Shown: positions 17,701 through 25,716 of the stretch, one piece after another
Layout of the letters: each line of letters opens with the position of its first letter
How positions within the stretch are numbered: position 1 is the stretch's first letter
Assembly: GCA_022510785.1 (NCBI GenBank)
Contig: JAFLSV010000001.1
Coordinates: forward strand, 1-64,000
Direction of reading: 5' to 3'
Length of the DNA stretch: 64,000 nt
Origin: Desulfovibrionaceae bacterium
GTDB lineage: Bacteria; Desulfobacterota; Desulfovibrionia; Desulfovibrionales; Desulfovibrionaceae
Program-made: the position numbers and the translations under genes
Notes under the pieces: generated by a model
Database searches by the model: none
Seen by the model: the letters and a program-made list of their open reading frames with translations, nothing else
Told to the model about the DNA's origin: nothing

Positions 17701-18214
17701 ACATGACAAAGCGGGCAACCGGATACTGCTCAGGCAGGTCCGCAGATTTGAAGATAATGCCGAGGAGCGCCAGCCGGACACTGCCGCTCGCGCCGGCCCC
17801 CAGTGTGCCGGAAGCGGCATACAGCCCCCCGTGGCGTTTGCTTTGAGTACTGAGTTCCTTCAAATTGTCCTGAATGCCTTGAGACAGATGGGCAATGCCG
17901 CGAGCCGTGGCTCCATCGCCAAAGCGGGTGTCAATCCACAGAGCGCGGAGCATTTTGACAAAGTGCGATTTGCCTGAGCCGTAAAAACCGCTGACCCAGA
18001 CGGCTGGCTGCTGTGCCTGGTTAAGATTGGAGAGGTAGGTCTCAAGGATATGAGACAGCCCCTTTTCATATTGGCCGTCGCAGACGAAAGTTTCCAGCTC
18101 GTACCGAAGTACCGCCAGAGCCTGACTGGTTTTATCATCATTGACGCTTGCCACACCCTCATTAACGAGCTTTCGGGTGGCCGGGTCTTTCAGGTAAATA
18201 TCGCCATTTTTCAT
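14777..18214 (-). CDS. brxC: BrxC, large P-loop ATPase of BREX
   Basis: BrxC is the large ATPase present in all BREX types. From the chosen start the protein has 1145 residues. The Walker A motif GFYGSGKS is at about residues 76-83, and the region IALDEVQQYIG fits a Walker B. The frame extends 20 codons further upstream, but the ATG at 18214 (MKNGDIYLKDPATR) matches the usual BrxC start, sits after a GAGGGA ribosome-binding sequence, and leaves a clean 14-base gap after brxB. It is followed after 12 bases by the ATPase of the first accessory module instead of pglX, showing that the module was inserted at this junction. Confidence 0.95.
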   Translation of the reverse strand: MKNGDIYLKDPATRKLVNEGVASVNDDKTSQALAVLRYELETFVCDGQYEKGLSHILETYLSNLNQAQQPAVWVSGFYGSGKSHFVKMLRALWIDTRFGDGATARGIAHLSQGIQDNLKELSTQSKRHGGLYAASGTLGAGASGSVRLALLGIIFKSADLPEQYPVARFVMWLKREGIYDQIRSHVEQNGFNWDEELDNFYVAEGLHKALAAVKPNLFSSPDSCVDTLNNLYPYVQDVSSDDMIKAIRQALMKDGKFPLTLIALDEVQQYIGQDSQRSIEVQEMVEACSKNIGAKLLFIGTGQTAVSGTSNLKKLEGRFTIRIELSDADVDAVVRKVILAKKPEAKAPIEQLMQTNLGEISRHLAGTTLAHRQDDMAYFSQDYPLLPVRRRFWENTLRVMDRTGTDSQLRNQLSMVHKVIQTNLNDPLGHVVPADYLYFDSADKLLQSRILPRKVHEKTMAWNKGSEEERLMARACGLVFLINKLAGSHEEIGIRATVDTVADLLVEDLSAGSGPLRCKLPALLDGCELLMKVGDEYRIQTEESTAWNDEFQSQCAALSNAAHRIEAERDDRIRKRFGEVIHGMALTQGSSKVSREIYPVFESQLPNDVDQRVYVWVRDGWSIDENSVLADARQAGNQSPAVFVFIPKRSPDEFRQHLINSKAASATLDIRDVPNTPEGAEAHAAMETTRQTAEGRIREVLEDAFSGARVFQGGGHEILGNNLRNMVEEASANALQRLYPQFHTADHSGWAKVYEKAQKGAPDALKAISDEGEAAKNPVCKAILAFIAGGKKGADIRAQFEASPCGWSRDAVDGGLQVLLVAGLIRAHDERGQTIDPKELERKAIGKVMFKVESATVNTAQRIQIRKLFQKIHLSVKQGEELSYVPQFLQTMRELADRAGGDAPKPARPDTASLDEIRCTAGNEQLLALYNRRDELSDSIDTWTALAERIASRWPNWNILKRLMTHASTLQGAKMLLTQAAIIEQQRQLLEDPDPVAPLMSSLTQLLREELNRLDGEYASRHAEGLARLADDGNWQRLDPEQRYQLMSAHSLHDAARPRVEVQSTSDVLNTLDCCGLPLFEACVAAMPARFDEVARQAAELCEPQSQVIQVPRRTLKTDEEIDAWITEVNQQLKSALPNGPIVIR

Positions 18215-18228
18215 CGTCAGTCCCTCGC

Positions 18229-18780
18229 TCAGTCTTCTTTGTCCGCAGTGATCGGCACGGCGAGATAATTCCACCCGTCATAGCCATCCAGCAACCTGTA
18301 GTTGTTGCTTTCATAACTGCCAGGGAAAAAGACCAGCAGCCGCCCCTTGACCATTGGGGCCAGCTTGTCGACAACCTCTTTCACTTTCAAAAAACCAAAA
18401 AGCGAACTGACGCCTGTGATGGCCACCACGGTATCGGAGTCATTTCCGTTTTTTTGGAGAAAAACATCAAATGTATCGACAATATATGCAAGATATTTGG
18501 GCAGCAGCGTGGAGAGAAGATGCGGTTTTTGAAAATAGCTCTTGGCATATCTTTGTGAGGCAATCCAAATGGCAAAAGTATCCGTCAAATCAAAGTTAAC
18601 CCATGTATGGCCTGCCTCGTGCGTGGCGATTTCAAATTCATCAACTTTAGCCCGTAACGATCGTTCTTCGGTTTCTTTATAGACACAAAAGATGACGCGC
18701 TGCGCGGCTGCGGCATCACCGCGCCACGGAACGGAGATATATCTGCCGTAGGATTGTATAAGCCGTTTAATTTTGCTCAC
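18229..18780 (-). CDS. brxB: BrxB (DUF1788), BREX core protein
   Basis: The protein has 183 residues and matches the DUF1788 family of small BREX proteins, including the characteristic PWRGDAAAAQRVIFCVY region and the closing YLAVPIT segment. BrxB is needed for type 1 BREX function in characterised systems, but its biochemical role is not settled. The start is a GTG that lies inside the 3' end of brxA, overlapping it by 14 bases, so translation is probably coupled. brxC follows after 14 bases. Confidence 0.92.
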   Translation of the reverse strand: MSKIKRLIQSYGRYISVPWRGDAAAAQRVIFCVYKETEERSLRAKVDEFEIATHEAGHTWVNFDLTDTFAIWIASQRYAKSYFQKPHLLSTLLPKYLAYIVDTFDVFLQKNGNDSDTVVAITGVSSLFGFLKVKEVVDKLAPMVKGRLLVFFPGSYESNNYRLLDGYDGWNYLAVPITADKED

Positions 18781-19558
18781 GAAGCCACTCCATTTCTTCT
18801 TCAGTCATCAGATTTGGAAACAGAACTTCGATGACATCATCCACGTGTTTAAACACAATCCAGCCTTTGCGAGAGGCTTCTTCAGCGAGTTCAGCGCCCT
18901 GCCCGGATGTGCAATCGAGCAACTTGATATATTCAGTCTGAAAAAGCGCCTGCCCCCGCGCACCCGTAAGATAACCAAGGAACAAAGCATACGCAACGCT
19001 TCCGGGGGTAGGCTTGGCAAGAGTTCGTATTTTCCGGGCACGCCCGTGGAGGTGCCCTGACTGGGTCCATGTCGAGTTGATATTTTGTGCTACTGATGTC
19101 AAGGTCGCTTTACTGAATCGGCCAATCTCCTGAGCATCAATAAATTCTTCAAGGGCTTTGCGAGAAACTATACTGCCTTCAGAAAATTGCAAAATAAATG
19201 GCGCTGTACTCTGAAAAAGAGGATCACGGGCATATGTGCAAATTAATGCCAGCAATGGTTGTCCATCAATATCTCGATTCCAAAAATAACGAAGAGCGCG
19301 AAAAAGAATATTTGTAAAGTCAAGAGAATAAAGTTTTGCGAGATGACGATATGTGAGCTCCCGGCTTTTGCCAGAGCGTTTGCCTAAACAATTTTCTTTT
19401 CTTATAGCATGAACATATTCATTTTTACTTGCATCAGGACGATCAACATAGGACAGCAGTATTTTCAGCTCATCAAGCATCATGGTGCGAGCGATATGCG
19501 TTCCACCCCGCTCAAAGCTGAACCCGAATCGGGAGAGTTGCGTATTCTTTTCCGTCAT
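18767..19558 (-). CDS. brxA: BrxA (DUF1819), first gene of the BREX operon
   Basis: The protein has 263 residues and matches the DUF1819 family of small helical, DNA-binding BREX proteins. The N-terminus (SFERGGTHIARTM) and the central region RELTYRHLAKLYSLD are typical. It is somewhat longer than the ~200 residues I associate with the family, with the extra length spread through the C-terminal half. It is the promoter-proximal gene; the ribosome-binding site ahead of its ATG is weak. A sigma-70-like promoter lies about 90-120 bases upstream. No BrxR/WYL-type regulator gene is adjacent, unlike many BREX loci. Confidence 0.9.
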   Translation of the reverse strand: MTEKNTQLSRFGFSFERGGTHIARTMMLDELKILLSYVDRPDASKNEYVHAIRKENCLGKRSGKSRELTYRHLAKLYSLDFTNILFRALRYFWNRDIDGQPLLALICTYARDPLFQSTAPFILQFSEGSIVSRKALEEFIDAQEIGRFSKATLTSVAQNINSTWTQSGHLHGRARKIRTLAKPTPGSVAYALFLGYLTGARGQALFQTEYIKLLDCTSGQGAELAEEASRKGWIVFKHVDDVIEVLFPNLMTEEEMEWLREQN

Positions 19559-19647
19559 ATCTTGAGGCTCACTTGCTCTATCACTGGCAATCCCTTCCCT
19601 GAGTTGTTTTTTAGGGATAGGAGAGGTGTGGTCGAACCGTTGCCCGC

Positions 19648-19676
19648 ATGATAGAGATTTATGCCCCCATGCTCAA
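19648..19676 (-). promoter_or_regulatory. Predicted sigma-70 promoter of the BREX operon
   Basis: On the minus strand TTGAGC is followed after exactly 17 bases by TATCAT, four and five matches to consensus. It faces brxA and lies about 90 bases upstream of its start codon. Confidence 0.55.
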
Positions 19677-19796
19677 CCATGAAATCTCTGCTCGGGCAGA
19701 AAATTTCCCGTTCATGCCGATGAACGTCCAGAGGATCGCATGGCGTACCCTCGTACTGAGCTGAGGCAAAACGCCTGCGGCAACGCAAAAATATCC

Positions 19797-19812
19797 TATA
19801 CGCTCACGTATA
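19797..19812. promoter_or_regulatory. Perfect inverted repeat upstream of the BREX promoter
   Basis: TATACG and CGTATA flank a four-base spacer CTCA. It lies about 120 bases upstream of the predicted -35 box and could be an operator for an unlinked regulator. With six-base arms it may also be chance. Confidence 0.3.
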
Positions 19813-19910
19813 TCCGTTTATTTTTATGGCAAGGATAAGCAATATGGCACAGATGTTATCAGCGACAGCCTGCTGTTTGAACGGAAGTTTGATTTTGAAA
19901 TTTTTGTTGA

Positions 19911-19954
19911 AAGAAAAAAACAGGACATTGCGGTCATGGTACCACAATGCCCTG
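19911..19954 (-). terminator. Rho-independent terminator of the integrase gene
   Basis: A 13-bp stem (11 Watson-Crick pairs plus two G-T pairs) with an eight-base loop is followed on the minus strand by a run of seven T. It lies about 47 bases after the integrase stop codon. Confidence 0.85.
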
Positions 19955-20001
19955 CTGTAAGCCTGGATCTGAATTTGCTTATTTCAGTACCCAGCCATGG
20001 G

Positions 20002-21234
20002 TCACACTTTTGCACGGAGTTCATCTAAATAGTTGGCCCACCTCTGAAGAAGTTCCCTTCGTTTCTCCAGATAGGAGGCGTGGTTGTAGGCATCACGGAC
20101 GGCGTTCTGTTCCTTGTGGGCAAGCTGGGCTTCAATGATGTCGGCGTCAAAGCCCCATTCCAGCTTTTTCTCATTCAGGATGGTGGAAAACATGGCACGG
20201 AAACCGTGGACGGTCATTTCCTCCTTGCTGAAGCCCATCCGGCGGATACCGTTTAAAAGCGCCATGTCGGAAATGCACTGCGTTGCGGAATGCCGTCCAG
20301 GAAAGCATAGCTCGCCGGTGCCGGTGAGCAGGTGCAATTCCCGGAAAAGCCTCACTGCCTGAGTGGACAGCGGGACGCTGTGGGCAACGCGCATCTTCAT
20401 GCCGCCGCCGTCCCTGGCGTTTTGTCGTCTGGCGGCGGGTACAATCCAGAGCGCCTTGTCCAGATCGATTTCCGACCACCTGCCGCCGCGAAGTTCCGCG
20501 CTCCGAAGGGCGAGATAGGGTAGTATTTTAAGCGCGTAGCCGACAACAGCGCTGCCCTGGTATTCGTCGATACAGCGCAAAAGATGCCCCACGGCGGCGG
20601 GGTCGGTGAGGGCGGCATAATGTTGTGTCTGGACTGGTTTGAGGACTTCCCTGAGGCCATCGGCCGGATTGAACACGGTATAGCCGCAGGTGCGGGCAAA
20701 GCGGCAGATCTGTCCGGCAGTCTGGGCCAGTCCGTGCGCCGTGACCAGATGCCCGGCGGCTTCCACCGGCCTGATCGCGCTCAGAATATCCCCGGGTGTC
20801 AGCGTGCTGATGGGCTTTTCGCCGATCCGTTCATTGAGCAAGGAAATGAGCCAGCGCTTTTTCTTGATATTGGCCGCCGCGTAAGAATCTCGCTTTGTGG
20901 CGAACCATTCCTCGGCGACCACGGCGAAGGTCAGCGCCTTTTCACGGGCGGCAACTACAGCTTCCGCCCTGGCGGCCTTTTTTTGCGCGCCCGGGTCAAT
21001 GTCATTGGCGAGCAGTTCCTTGGCCTTGTCCCGTTTCCGGCGTGCGTCTTTCAGAGATACGGCGGGATACGCGCCGAAGCTGAGCGTTTTTCTTTTGCCG
21101 CCGTATCGGTAATCCATCCGCCACAATTTGCCCCCGGAAGGGGAGAGATAGAGGTACAAGCCTTCAGAGTCGGCGAGTTTTGCGGGAGTACCGTCAGACT
21201 TCAGATTCCTGAGTGTGGTGTCGGTCAGTGGCAT
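20002..21234 (-). CDS. int: P4-type tyrosine integrase
   Basis: This site-specific recombinase has 410 residues, the usual length for the family, and integrates and excises genomic islands at tRNA genes. The N-terminus has the DUF4102 arm-binding domain (DGTPAKLADSEGLYL, then SFGAYPAVSLKDAR). The catalytic domain shows an arginine in ALRSAELR, the H-x-x-R box HGFR at residues 343-346, LAHKEQ, and the nucleophile Tyr383 in AYNHASY. All expected residues are present, so it may be active. It lies about 200 bases from the 3' end of tRNA-Arg, the standard geometry for this class, and a strong terminator separates it from the BREX operon. Confidence 0.95.
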   Translation of the reverse strand: MPLTDTTLRNLKSDGTPAKLADSEGLYLYLSPSGGKLWRMDYRYGGKRKTLSFGAYPAVSLKDARRKRDKAKELLANDIDPGAQKKAARAEAVVAAREKALTFAVVAEEWFATKRDSYAAANIKKKRWLISLLNERIGEKPISTLTPGDILSAIRPVEAAGHLVTAHGLAQTAGQICRFARTCGYTVFNPADGLREVLKPVQTQHYAALTDPAAVGHLLRCIDEYQGSAVVGYALKILPYLALRSAELRGGRWSEIDLDKALWIVPAARRQNARDGGGMKMRVAHSVPLSTQAVRLFRELHLLTGTGELCFPGRHSATQCISDMALLNGIRRMGFSKEEMTVHGFRAMFSTILNEKKLEWGFDADIIEAQLAHKEQNAVRDAYNHASYLEKRRELLQRWANYLDELRAKV

Positions 21235-21382
21235 GGTTCACATCCTTTGGTGGCAAGGGTTTGCAGGCGACGGTATTTTTCTGGCCGTGTTTTCTCCTTA
21301 TCGGCAAATACCGTTCAAAATACCGTCATTTGTGCGACCTTTCCCTGGATTTCACGACACCTTGCCGGACGGACTATCCTCC

Positions 21383-21425
21383 AAAAACTCAAGTCCCGCA
21401 AGGTTTTTCACACCTTGCGGGACTT
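21383..21425 (-). terminator. Predicted terminator downstream of tRNA-Arg
   Basis: A perfect 14-bp stem (AAGTCCCGCAAGGT and its complement) with a seven-base loop is followed on the minus strand by GAGTTTTTGG. It is 16 bases beyond the tRNA 3' end, on the island side of the junction. Confidence 0.7.
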
Positions 21426-21440
21426 TGGCGGACTTCTGGG

Positions 21441-21517
21441 TGGTGCGCCAGGAGGGATTCGAACCCCCGGCCGGCTGCTTAGAAGGCAGCTGCTCTATCC
21501 AACTGAGCTACTGGCGC
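21441..21517 (-). tRNA. tRNA-Arg (anticodon TCT), CCA encoded
   Basis: The reverse complement folds into a complete cloverleaf of 77 bases. The acceptor stem is GCGCCAG with CTGGCGC, the D arm has GCTC with GAGC, and the anticodon stem is GCTGC with GCAGC around a CTTCTAA loop. The T arm carries GGTTCGAATCC, and the terminal ACCA is encoded. The anticodon TCT reads AGA/AGG arginine codons. The 3' end faces the integrase and is the likely attachment core of the island. Confidence 0.97.
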
Positions 21518-21617
21518 GGTGCGCCTTTCTTAAATGACCTTTGGGGTGTGGTCAAGAGTCCTTTGCGTCGCATGCCCCACAGCCTGTCCGTGTGTCGGTC
21601 CGGGGGGGAAGGCGTGT

Positions 21618-22532
21618 TCAGGCTCCCCGGCACGCGCGGATGACGCGCCGAATCAGGCTGAGTGCGAGGCGGTGAGGCCGGAAGGAAATATCATCAAGCG
21701 CCGCGGGAAGTATAAATCCGGTGGCATGGAAGTTTCCTGGCGGCTCCAGCGGGTAAACCAGGGAGTCTGTGCCCGGCAGTCCCTGGCGCAGCATTTCGGC
21801 CCACAAGGGCACATCAGAGGGGCGTGCCCCCAGCAGGGCGCCCAGTGCGGCATCCAGGGCCGGCGCGGAGCCGGATGCCGCTACGAGCCCGAGAGGGAAG
21901 GGCTGCCCGCCGGACGGGCCGGTCACATGCATGGCGATCACCCCGTCCGCCAGAGCGGTGACCGGCGGCAGGGCCTTGTACACATCGAGCAGGGCGTGCG
22001 TAAAATCATCCGGACTGCCGCCCTGGCGGGTATGAGCCCAGGCTTTGCGTACGCCGCAGACGCAGCCAAACAGGTTTTTGACCGACAGCGACAGGCGCAT
22101 CATGGCGTGGGCCTTGACCTTGGGCAGCGACAGCACGCCGTCGCTTTCCAGCGCCAGACGGGACACGCCCCAGTGTCCGCCGCGGCTCAGGGGCACAGGC
22201 ACGGGATTGCCCAGAGCCGATACTGTCAGCCCCAGAGGGCGCAAGGCATCAACAAGTCCCACGGCCTGGGCCACGCCGGCAGCCGTGCCGAAGCCCGGCG
22301 AGTCCGCCACCCGCACCCGTGCCCCCTGATCCAGGAGCCAGGCGCAGGCGGCGGCCACCACGGCGGGATGTGTGCAGGCGAGAGGAACGGCCCTCAGCAG
22401 ATTGGGCTTGACCAGTATGGCGGCCCCTCTGCCGGGCTTCCATCCGGAAGCGTCCAGCGCGGCCCATACGGGCGCGACCGCCGCGTCATAGCCGGAGCAG
22501 GCGGCCAGAGCCACCGAGGCGCCGTCCGCCAT
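21618..22532 (-). CDS. DUF362 domain protein
   Basis: The protein has 304 residues and matches the DUF362 family, with VKPNLL near residue 41, the HPAVV segment, and SLPKVKAHAMMRLSLSVKN. Many family members carry ferredoxin domains or sit beside ferredoxins, and their biochemical role is largely unknown. Here the iron-sulfur part is a separate gene: the upstream ferredoxin gene stops on the base where this one starts (TAATG overlap), which indicates an operon and suggests that the two products act together. No signal peptide or membrane segment is apparent. Confidence 0.8.
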   Translation of the reverse strand: MADGASVALAACSGYDAAVAPVWAALDASGWKPGRGAAILVKPNLLRAVPLACTHPAVVAAACAWLLDQGARVRVADSPGFGTAAGVAQAVGLVDALRPLGLTVSALGNPVPVPLSRGGHWGVSRLALESDGVLSLPKVKAHAMMRLSLSVKNLFGCVCGVRKAWAHTRQGGSPDDFTHALLDVYKALPPVTALADGVIAMHVTGPSGGQPFPLGLVAASGSAPALDAALGALLGARPSDVPLWAEMLRQGLPGTDSLVYPLEPPGNFHATGFILPAALDDISFRPHRLALSLIRRVIRACRGA

Positions 22533-23815
22533 TACATTCTGCTCATAATCTTTTCCACATAGCGCGAGCGCAGCTGCTTGCGGGCCAGATTACGGGCCAC
22601 CGGCGGCAGCTTCAGCACCGCTCCCAGCACTCCCGCCATGAGGCGATGGCTGTAAAGAACCTGATTGTCAAAGATGAGATCCTGCAAATTTCCGCGCTCA
22701 GCGGCCATAAGCACGACCCTGTGCGTGGTGTTCAGAGGGGTTATGGTTCGGTCAGGGCGGGGGACAAGCTTCAGGCTGTGCGTGGGGCAGCGGCTGACGC
22801 ACACCCCGCAGCCCAGGCAGATATCGGGGGTCAGCGCGGGAGGGCGTGGCCCCTTGCTCTCGCCTTCGGGCGTATCGGGCCTTTCGTCCCTGCGCAGGGC
22901 CTTGACCGGGCAGGCTTTGAGACACTTGCCGCAGCCTATGCAGGTTTCTGTATTCAGCTCGATGAGAAAATTGGAGTGAATGGTCTGGGTGATGCCGAAG
23001 CGCTGCACGGCCAGTAGGGCTTCGCAGCAGCAGCCGCAGCAGTTGCAGATGAAATTGACGCCTTCGCGGTTGTTTTCGCCGAACTGCACCAGGCCATGCC
23101 GGTAGGCTTCCTGCAACAGTTCGTGGCATTCGGCCTTGTCCACCTGCCTGGCGTGCCCGTATTTGATGAGAGAATGGGCGGCGGTGTTGAAGGTCATGCA
23201 GATATCCATGGGCGCGTCACAGTTGGTTCCCAGATGGGATTTCTTATGCCGGCAGTAGCACATGCTGATGCCGATGGCGCGGGCGCTGTCAATAACGTGC
23301 GTGGCCCGTTCGTAATCCAGAATATCCAGCCGGTACGGATCCTCCAGCGCCGGTTCCTGCACGAAGACGCGGCCCAGCCCCGTTTCTCCCTGGATGAACA
23401 GATCCCGCATGAAGTCTTCCTCGACATTGATATACTGATGAAAAAGCTCGCTGAGGGCTTTTTGATCAATGTCGGTGCGCACCCGCATGAGGGAAAATTC
23501 AAAAAAGCCGGCCATGGGCGGGGGAAGGCAGTATATCTGTTCGCCGTTTTTCTGCTCCAGATCCAGCAGGATGGCGCGACTTGCCAGTTCATCCAGTATT
23601 TTGCGGGCCTCGGCCTCGGGGCGCTGCCAGGCGCGGGCGGCGGTATGCGCCGTGAAGGGCTTGATGGGAAGCTGTGCCACCAGGCCCGCCTCCTCTTCCG
23701 AGACCAGAATTTTCAGAATGCCGAACAACAGTTTTGAGGCGGGCGCCCCCTGCGGAAAGCGGTTCAGGCGTTCAACCAGGCGGCCGTAAGCGGAATTGTT
23801 GTAATGGTGGGCCAT
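22532..23815 (-). CDS. 4Fe-4S ferredoxin-domain protein with extra cysteine cluster
   Basis: The protein has 427 residues from the chosen ATG (MAHHYNNSAYGRL), which follows a GAGGAT ribosome-binding sequence; the frame is open further upstream without support. The first half resembles the winged-helix-like N-terminal regions of ferredoxin fusions in anaerobes. The middle contains CYCRHKKSHLGTNC and the unusually dense CNCCGCCCEALL. Two classical [4Fe-4S] motifs follow, CIGCGKCLKACP and CLGCGVCVSRCP. The role is probably electron transfer in the cytoplasm, with the partner being the DUF362 protein encoded immediately downstream. Confidence 0.82.
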   Translation of the reverse strand: MAHHYNNSAYGRLVERLNRFPQGAPASKLLFGILKILVSEEEAGLVAQLPIKPFTAHTAARAWQRPEAEARKILDELASRAILLDLEQKNGEQIYCLPPPMAGFFEFSLMRVRTDIDQKALSELFHQYINVEEDFMRDLFIQGETGLGRVFVQEPALEDPYRLDILDYERATHVIDSARAIGISMCYCRHKKSHLGTNCDAPMDICMTFNTAAHSLIKYGHARQVDKAECHELLQEAYRHGLVQFGENNREGVNFICNCCGCCCEALLAVQRFGITQTIHSNFLIELNTETCIGCGKCLKACPVKALRRDERPDTPEGESKGPRPPALTPDICLGCGVCVSRCPTHSLKLVPRPDRTITPLNTTHRVVLMAAERGNLQDLIFDNQVLYSHRLMAGVLGAVLKLPPVARNLARKQLRSRYVEKIMSRM

Positions 23816-24040
23816 GCGCGTATCCTCATGAATTGGGGTGGATGGTGACGGCATGATGAAAAGGGCGGAGTACTGAATCGGATAACAGGACGCAACGCCA
23901 AGATGCCGCCAGTATATCCCTATGCCTGCGCTGACGCAAGGCGGAGGATGCCACGGCGCGGAATCATGCGCCGTATTATGGATTCTGCCGCCGCATGCGC
24001 GCGGAGTCTTTGCGCCGCCCCGCGCCCACGGGGATGCCAT

Positions 24041-24077
24041 AAAACAAGGCGCGGCCACGGGCAGGCGGGCCGCGCCT
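24041..24077 (-). terminator. Terminator of the amino-acid ABC transporter operon
   Basis: A perfect 10-bp GC stem (AGGCGCGGCC and its complement) with an 11-base loop is followed on the minus strand by TTGTTTTATGG. It is 24 bases beyond the ATPase gene. Confidence 0.8.
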
Positions 24078-24100
24078 CATGCTGCGGGAAGGACGCCGCG

Positions 24101-24877
24101 TTACAGTATCTGTTTCAGGAACTGCTGCAGGCGCGGGTTCTGGGGCCGGGTGAAAATATCGGTGGGCGTGCCCTGCTCGATGATGGCCCCCTGATCCATA
24201 AAGATGACCCTGTCCGCCACTTCGCGGGCAAAGCCCATTTCGTGGGTGACCACCACCATGGTCATGCCCTCTTTGGCCAGGGACACCATAACGTCGAGCA
24301 CTTCGCCGATCATTTCCGGATCCAGAGCCGAGGTGGGTTCGTCAAACAGCATGATGTGCGGCTGCATGGCCAGGGCGCGGGCTATGGCCACCCGCTGTTG
24401 CTGCCCGCCGGACAGCGTGTTGGGATAGACATTGACCTTGTCGGCCAGGCCCACCTTTTGCAGCAGGAACAGGGCCAGCCCCTCGGCATCGGAACGGGAC
24501 ATCCTGCGCAGCTTGATGGGAGCCACGGTCAGATTGCGCAGCACGGTCATGTGCGGGAACAGGTTGAAGCTTTGGAACACCATGCCCAGGTTCTGGCGCA
24601 TGAGGTTGATGTTGTGCTCGCTGTCCTTGATGTTGTGGCCTTCAACCAGGATGGAGCCCCTGTCTATGGTTTCCAGCCGGTTGATGGTGCGCAGGCAGGT
24701 GGACTTGCCCGAACCCGACGGGCCGATGATAACCACTTTTTCGCCGGGCATGATGTCCAGGTTAATGTCCTTGAGAGCGGCCAGCTGGCCGAAGAATTTC
24801 CACACCCCGCGCATGGAGATGATGGGGGCGTCGGCCTCGTTCACGGGCGCGGTGCTTGTATCAGCGGCGACGGTCAT
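24101..24877 (-). CDS. Polar amino-acid ABC transporter, ATP-binding subunit (GlnQ/HisP type)
   Basis: The protein has 258 residues from ATG at 24877. Walker A is GPSGSGKS, the Q-loop lies in [13 protein letters not shown], the signature is LSGGQQQR, Walker B is [12 protein letters not shown] and the switch histidine is in VVVTHEMG. These place it in the polar amino-acid uptake family. It energises import across the inner membrane with the permease whose gene it overlaps by 17 bases. A longer frame adds eight codons upstream, but the chosen ATG better fits the family. Substrate is not determinable by sequence alone; glutamine, histidine, cystine or similar amino acids are all possible. Confidence 0.92.
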   Translation of the reverse strand: MTVAADTSTAPVNEADAPIISMRGVWKFFGQLAALKDINLDIMPGEKVVIIGPSGSGKSTCLRTINRLETIDRGSILVEGHNIKDSEHNINLMRQNLGMVFQSFNLFPHMTVLRNLTVAPIKLRRMSRSDAEGLALFLLQKVGLADKVNVYPNTLSGGQQQRVAIARALAMQPHIMLFDEPTSALDPEMIGEVLDVMVSLAKEGMTMVVVTHEMGFAREVADRVIFMDQGAIIEQGTPTDIFTRPQNPRLQQFLKQIL

Positions 24878-25658
24878 AGCGCGACAGCCTCCCTTCCACA
24901 TGGCTCAGCCCTTTGGAGAGCAGCAGAGTGATGATGAGATACACCAGGGCAATAACGGTATAGGTTTCGAAATACTCGAAGGTTTGCGAGGCATACTCCC
25001 GGCCGCGCCGCAGAAGGTCGGCCACGGCAATAATGGATACCAGCGAGGTATCCTTGAGCAGGGCGATGCACTCGTTGCCCACCGGCGGCACAATGGTGCG
25101 CAAGGCTTGGGGCAGTACCACGGTGAACATGGTCTGAAAGCGATCAAAGCCCAGCGAACGGGCCGCTTCGGTCTGGCCCTTGGGCACGGCCAGGATGCCC
25201 GCGCGGAACACCTCGCCCATATACGCGCCGTAACAGACACTGAGCGCGGTCACCGCGGCCACCATGGGGGACACTTTCAGCAAACTTCCCAGTGCGTAGT
25301 AAATGTAGAAAAGCTGCATCAGCAGCGGAATACCGCGGATCACTTCCACATACATGGAGGCAATCAGGTTGATCACCGGGTTGCGGGCCAGTTTTCCCAG
25401 GCCGGTGATCAGACCCAGGGGTACCGCAATGCAAATGGAAATAATGGTGATGCCAAACGTGATAAGCAGCCCGTCCGGCACGAACTGCATGATTTTCCAG
25501 TAGGGATCGGGGCGCCACAGGCACATGGCGATCAAAATAAGCACGGACGCCACAAAGACGATGGGCCACGCGTTGAGGCTGCCCCTGTCATTGGACACGG
25601 CCGGGCCTTCGGTGACAATAATCTTTGGGGTGCCCTGGGGATCTTTTTCATCGGTCAT
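24861..25658 (-). CDS. Polar amino-acid ABC transporter, permease subunit
   Basis: The inner-membrane permease has 265 residues and belongs to the HisM/GlnP family. It has an N-terminal cytoplasmic stretch, a first membrane span ([17 protein letters not shown]), several further spans, and the EAA-type coupling loop around [17 protein letters not shown] that docks with the ATPase. Only one permease gene is present, so the channel is probably a homodimer. It sits between the binding-protein gene (58 bases away) and the ATPase gene (overlapping). Confidence 0.92.
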   Translation of the reverse strand: MTDEKDPQGTPKIIVTEGPAVSNDRGSLNAWPIVFVASVLILIAMCLWRPDPYWKIMQFVPDGLLITFGITIISICIAVPLGLITGLGKLARNPVINLIASMYVEVIRGIPLLMQLFYIYYALGSLLKVSPMVAAVTALSVCYGAYMGEVFRAGILAVPKGQTEAARSLGFDRFQTMFTVVLPQALRTIVPPVGNECIALLKDTSLVSIIAVADLLRRGREYASQTFEYFETYTVIALVYLIITLLLSKGLSHVEGRLSRYDRRR

Positions 25659-25716
25659 GGCGAAGCTCCAGAGATGGAATCAGCACTGCCCCCCTGGTGA
25701 GGGGGGCAGGTGATGG

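Larger units (their letters stand above)
19559..20001. other. Intergenic region between brxA and integrase
   Basis: These 443 bases hold the brx promoter, a small inverted repeat and the integrase terminator. No credible gene was seen in the rest. A WYL or BrxR regulator, common at this position in other BREX loci, is absent. Confidence 0.7.
1..21440. mobile_element. tRNA-Arg-associated defence island carrying BREX (left end outside window)
   Basis: The segment runs from the window edge to the 3' end of tRNA-Arg and carries an integrase, a complete type 1 BREX operon and inserted accessory genes. P4-type integrases next to a tRNA 3' end usually mark the integration point of a genomic island. 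The tRNA is intact, so the element would have restored its 3' end on insertion. Base composition within the island is uneven: the BREX core is GC-rich, while 4600-9750 is visibly AT-rich. The left boundary is not present, so the matching attachment repeat cannot be shown here. Confidence 0.75.

Noticed and set aside
21383..21425. Perfect hairpin beside tRNA-Arg as an integration core site
   Set aside because: Its position 16 bases after the tRNA and the following T-run on the minus strand fit a transcription terminator better than an attachment core.
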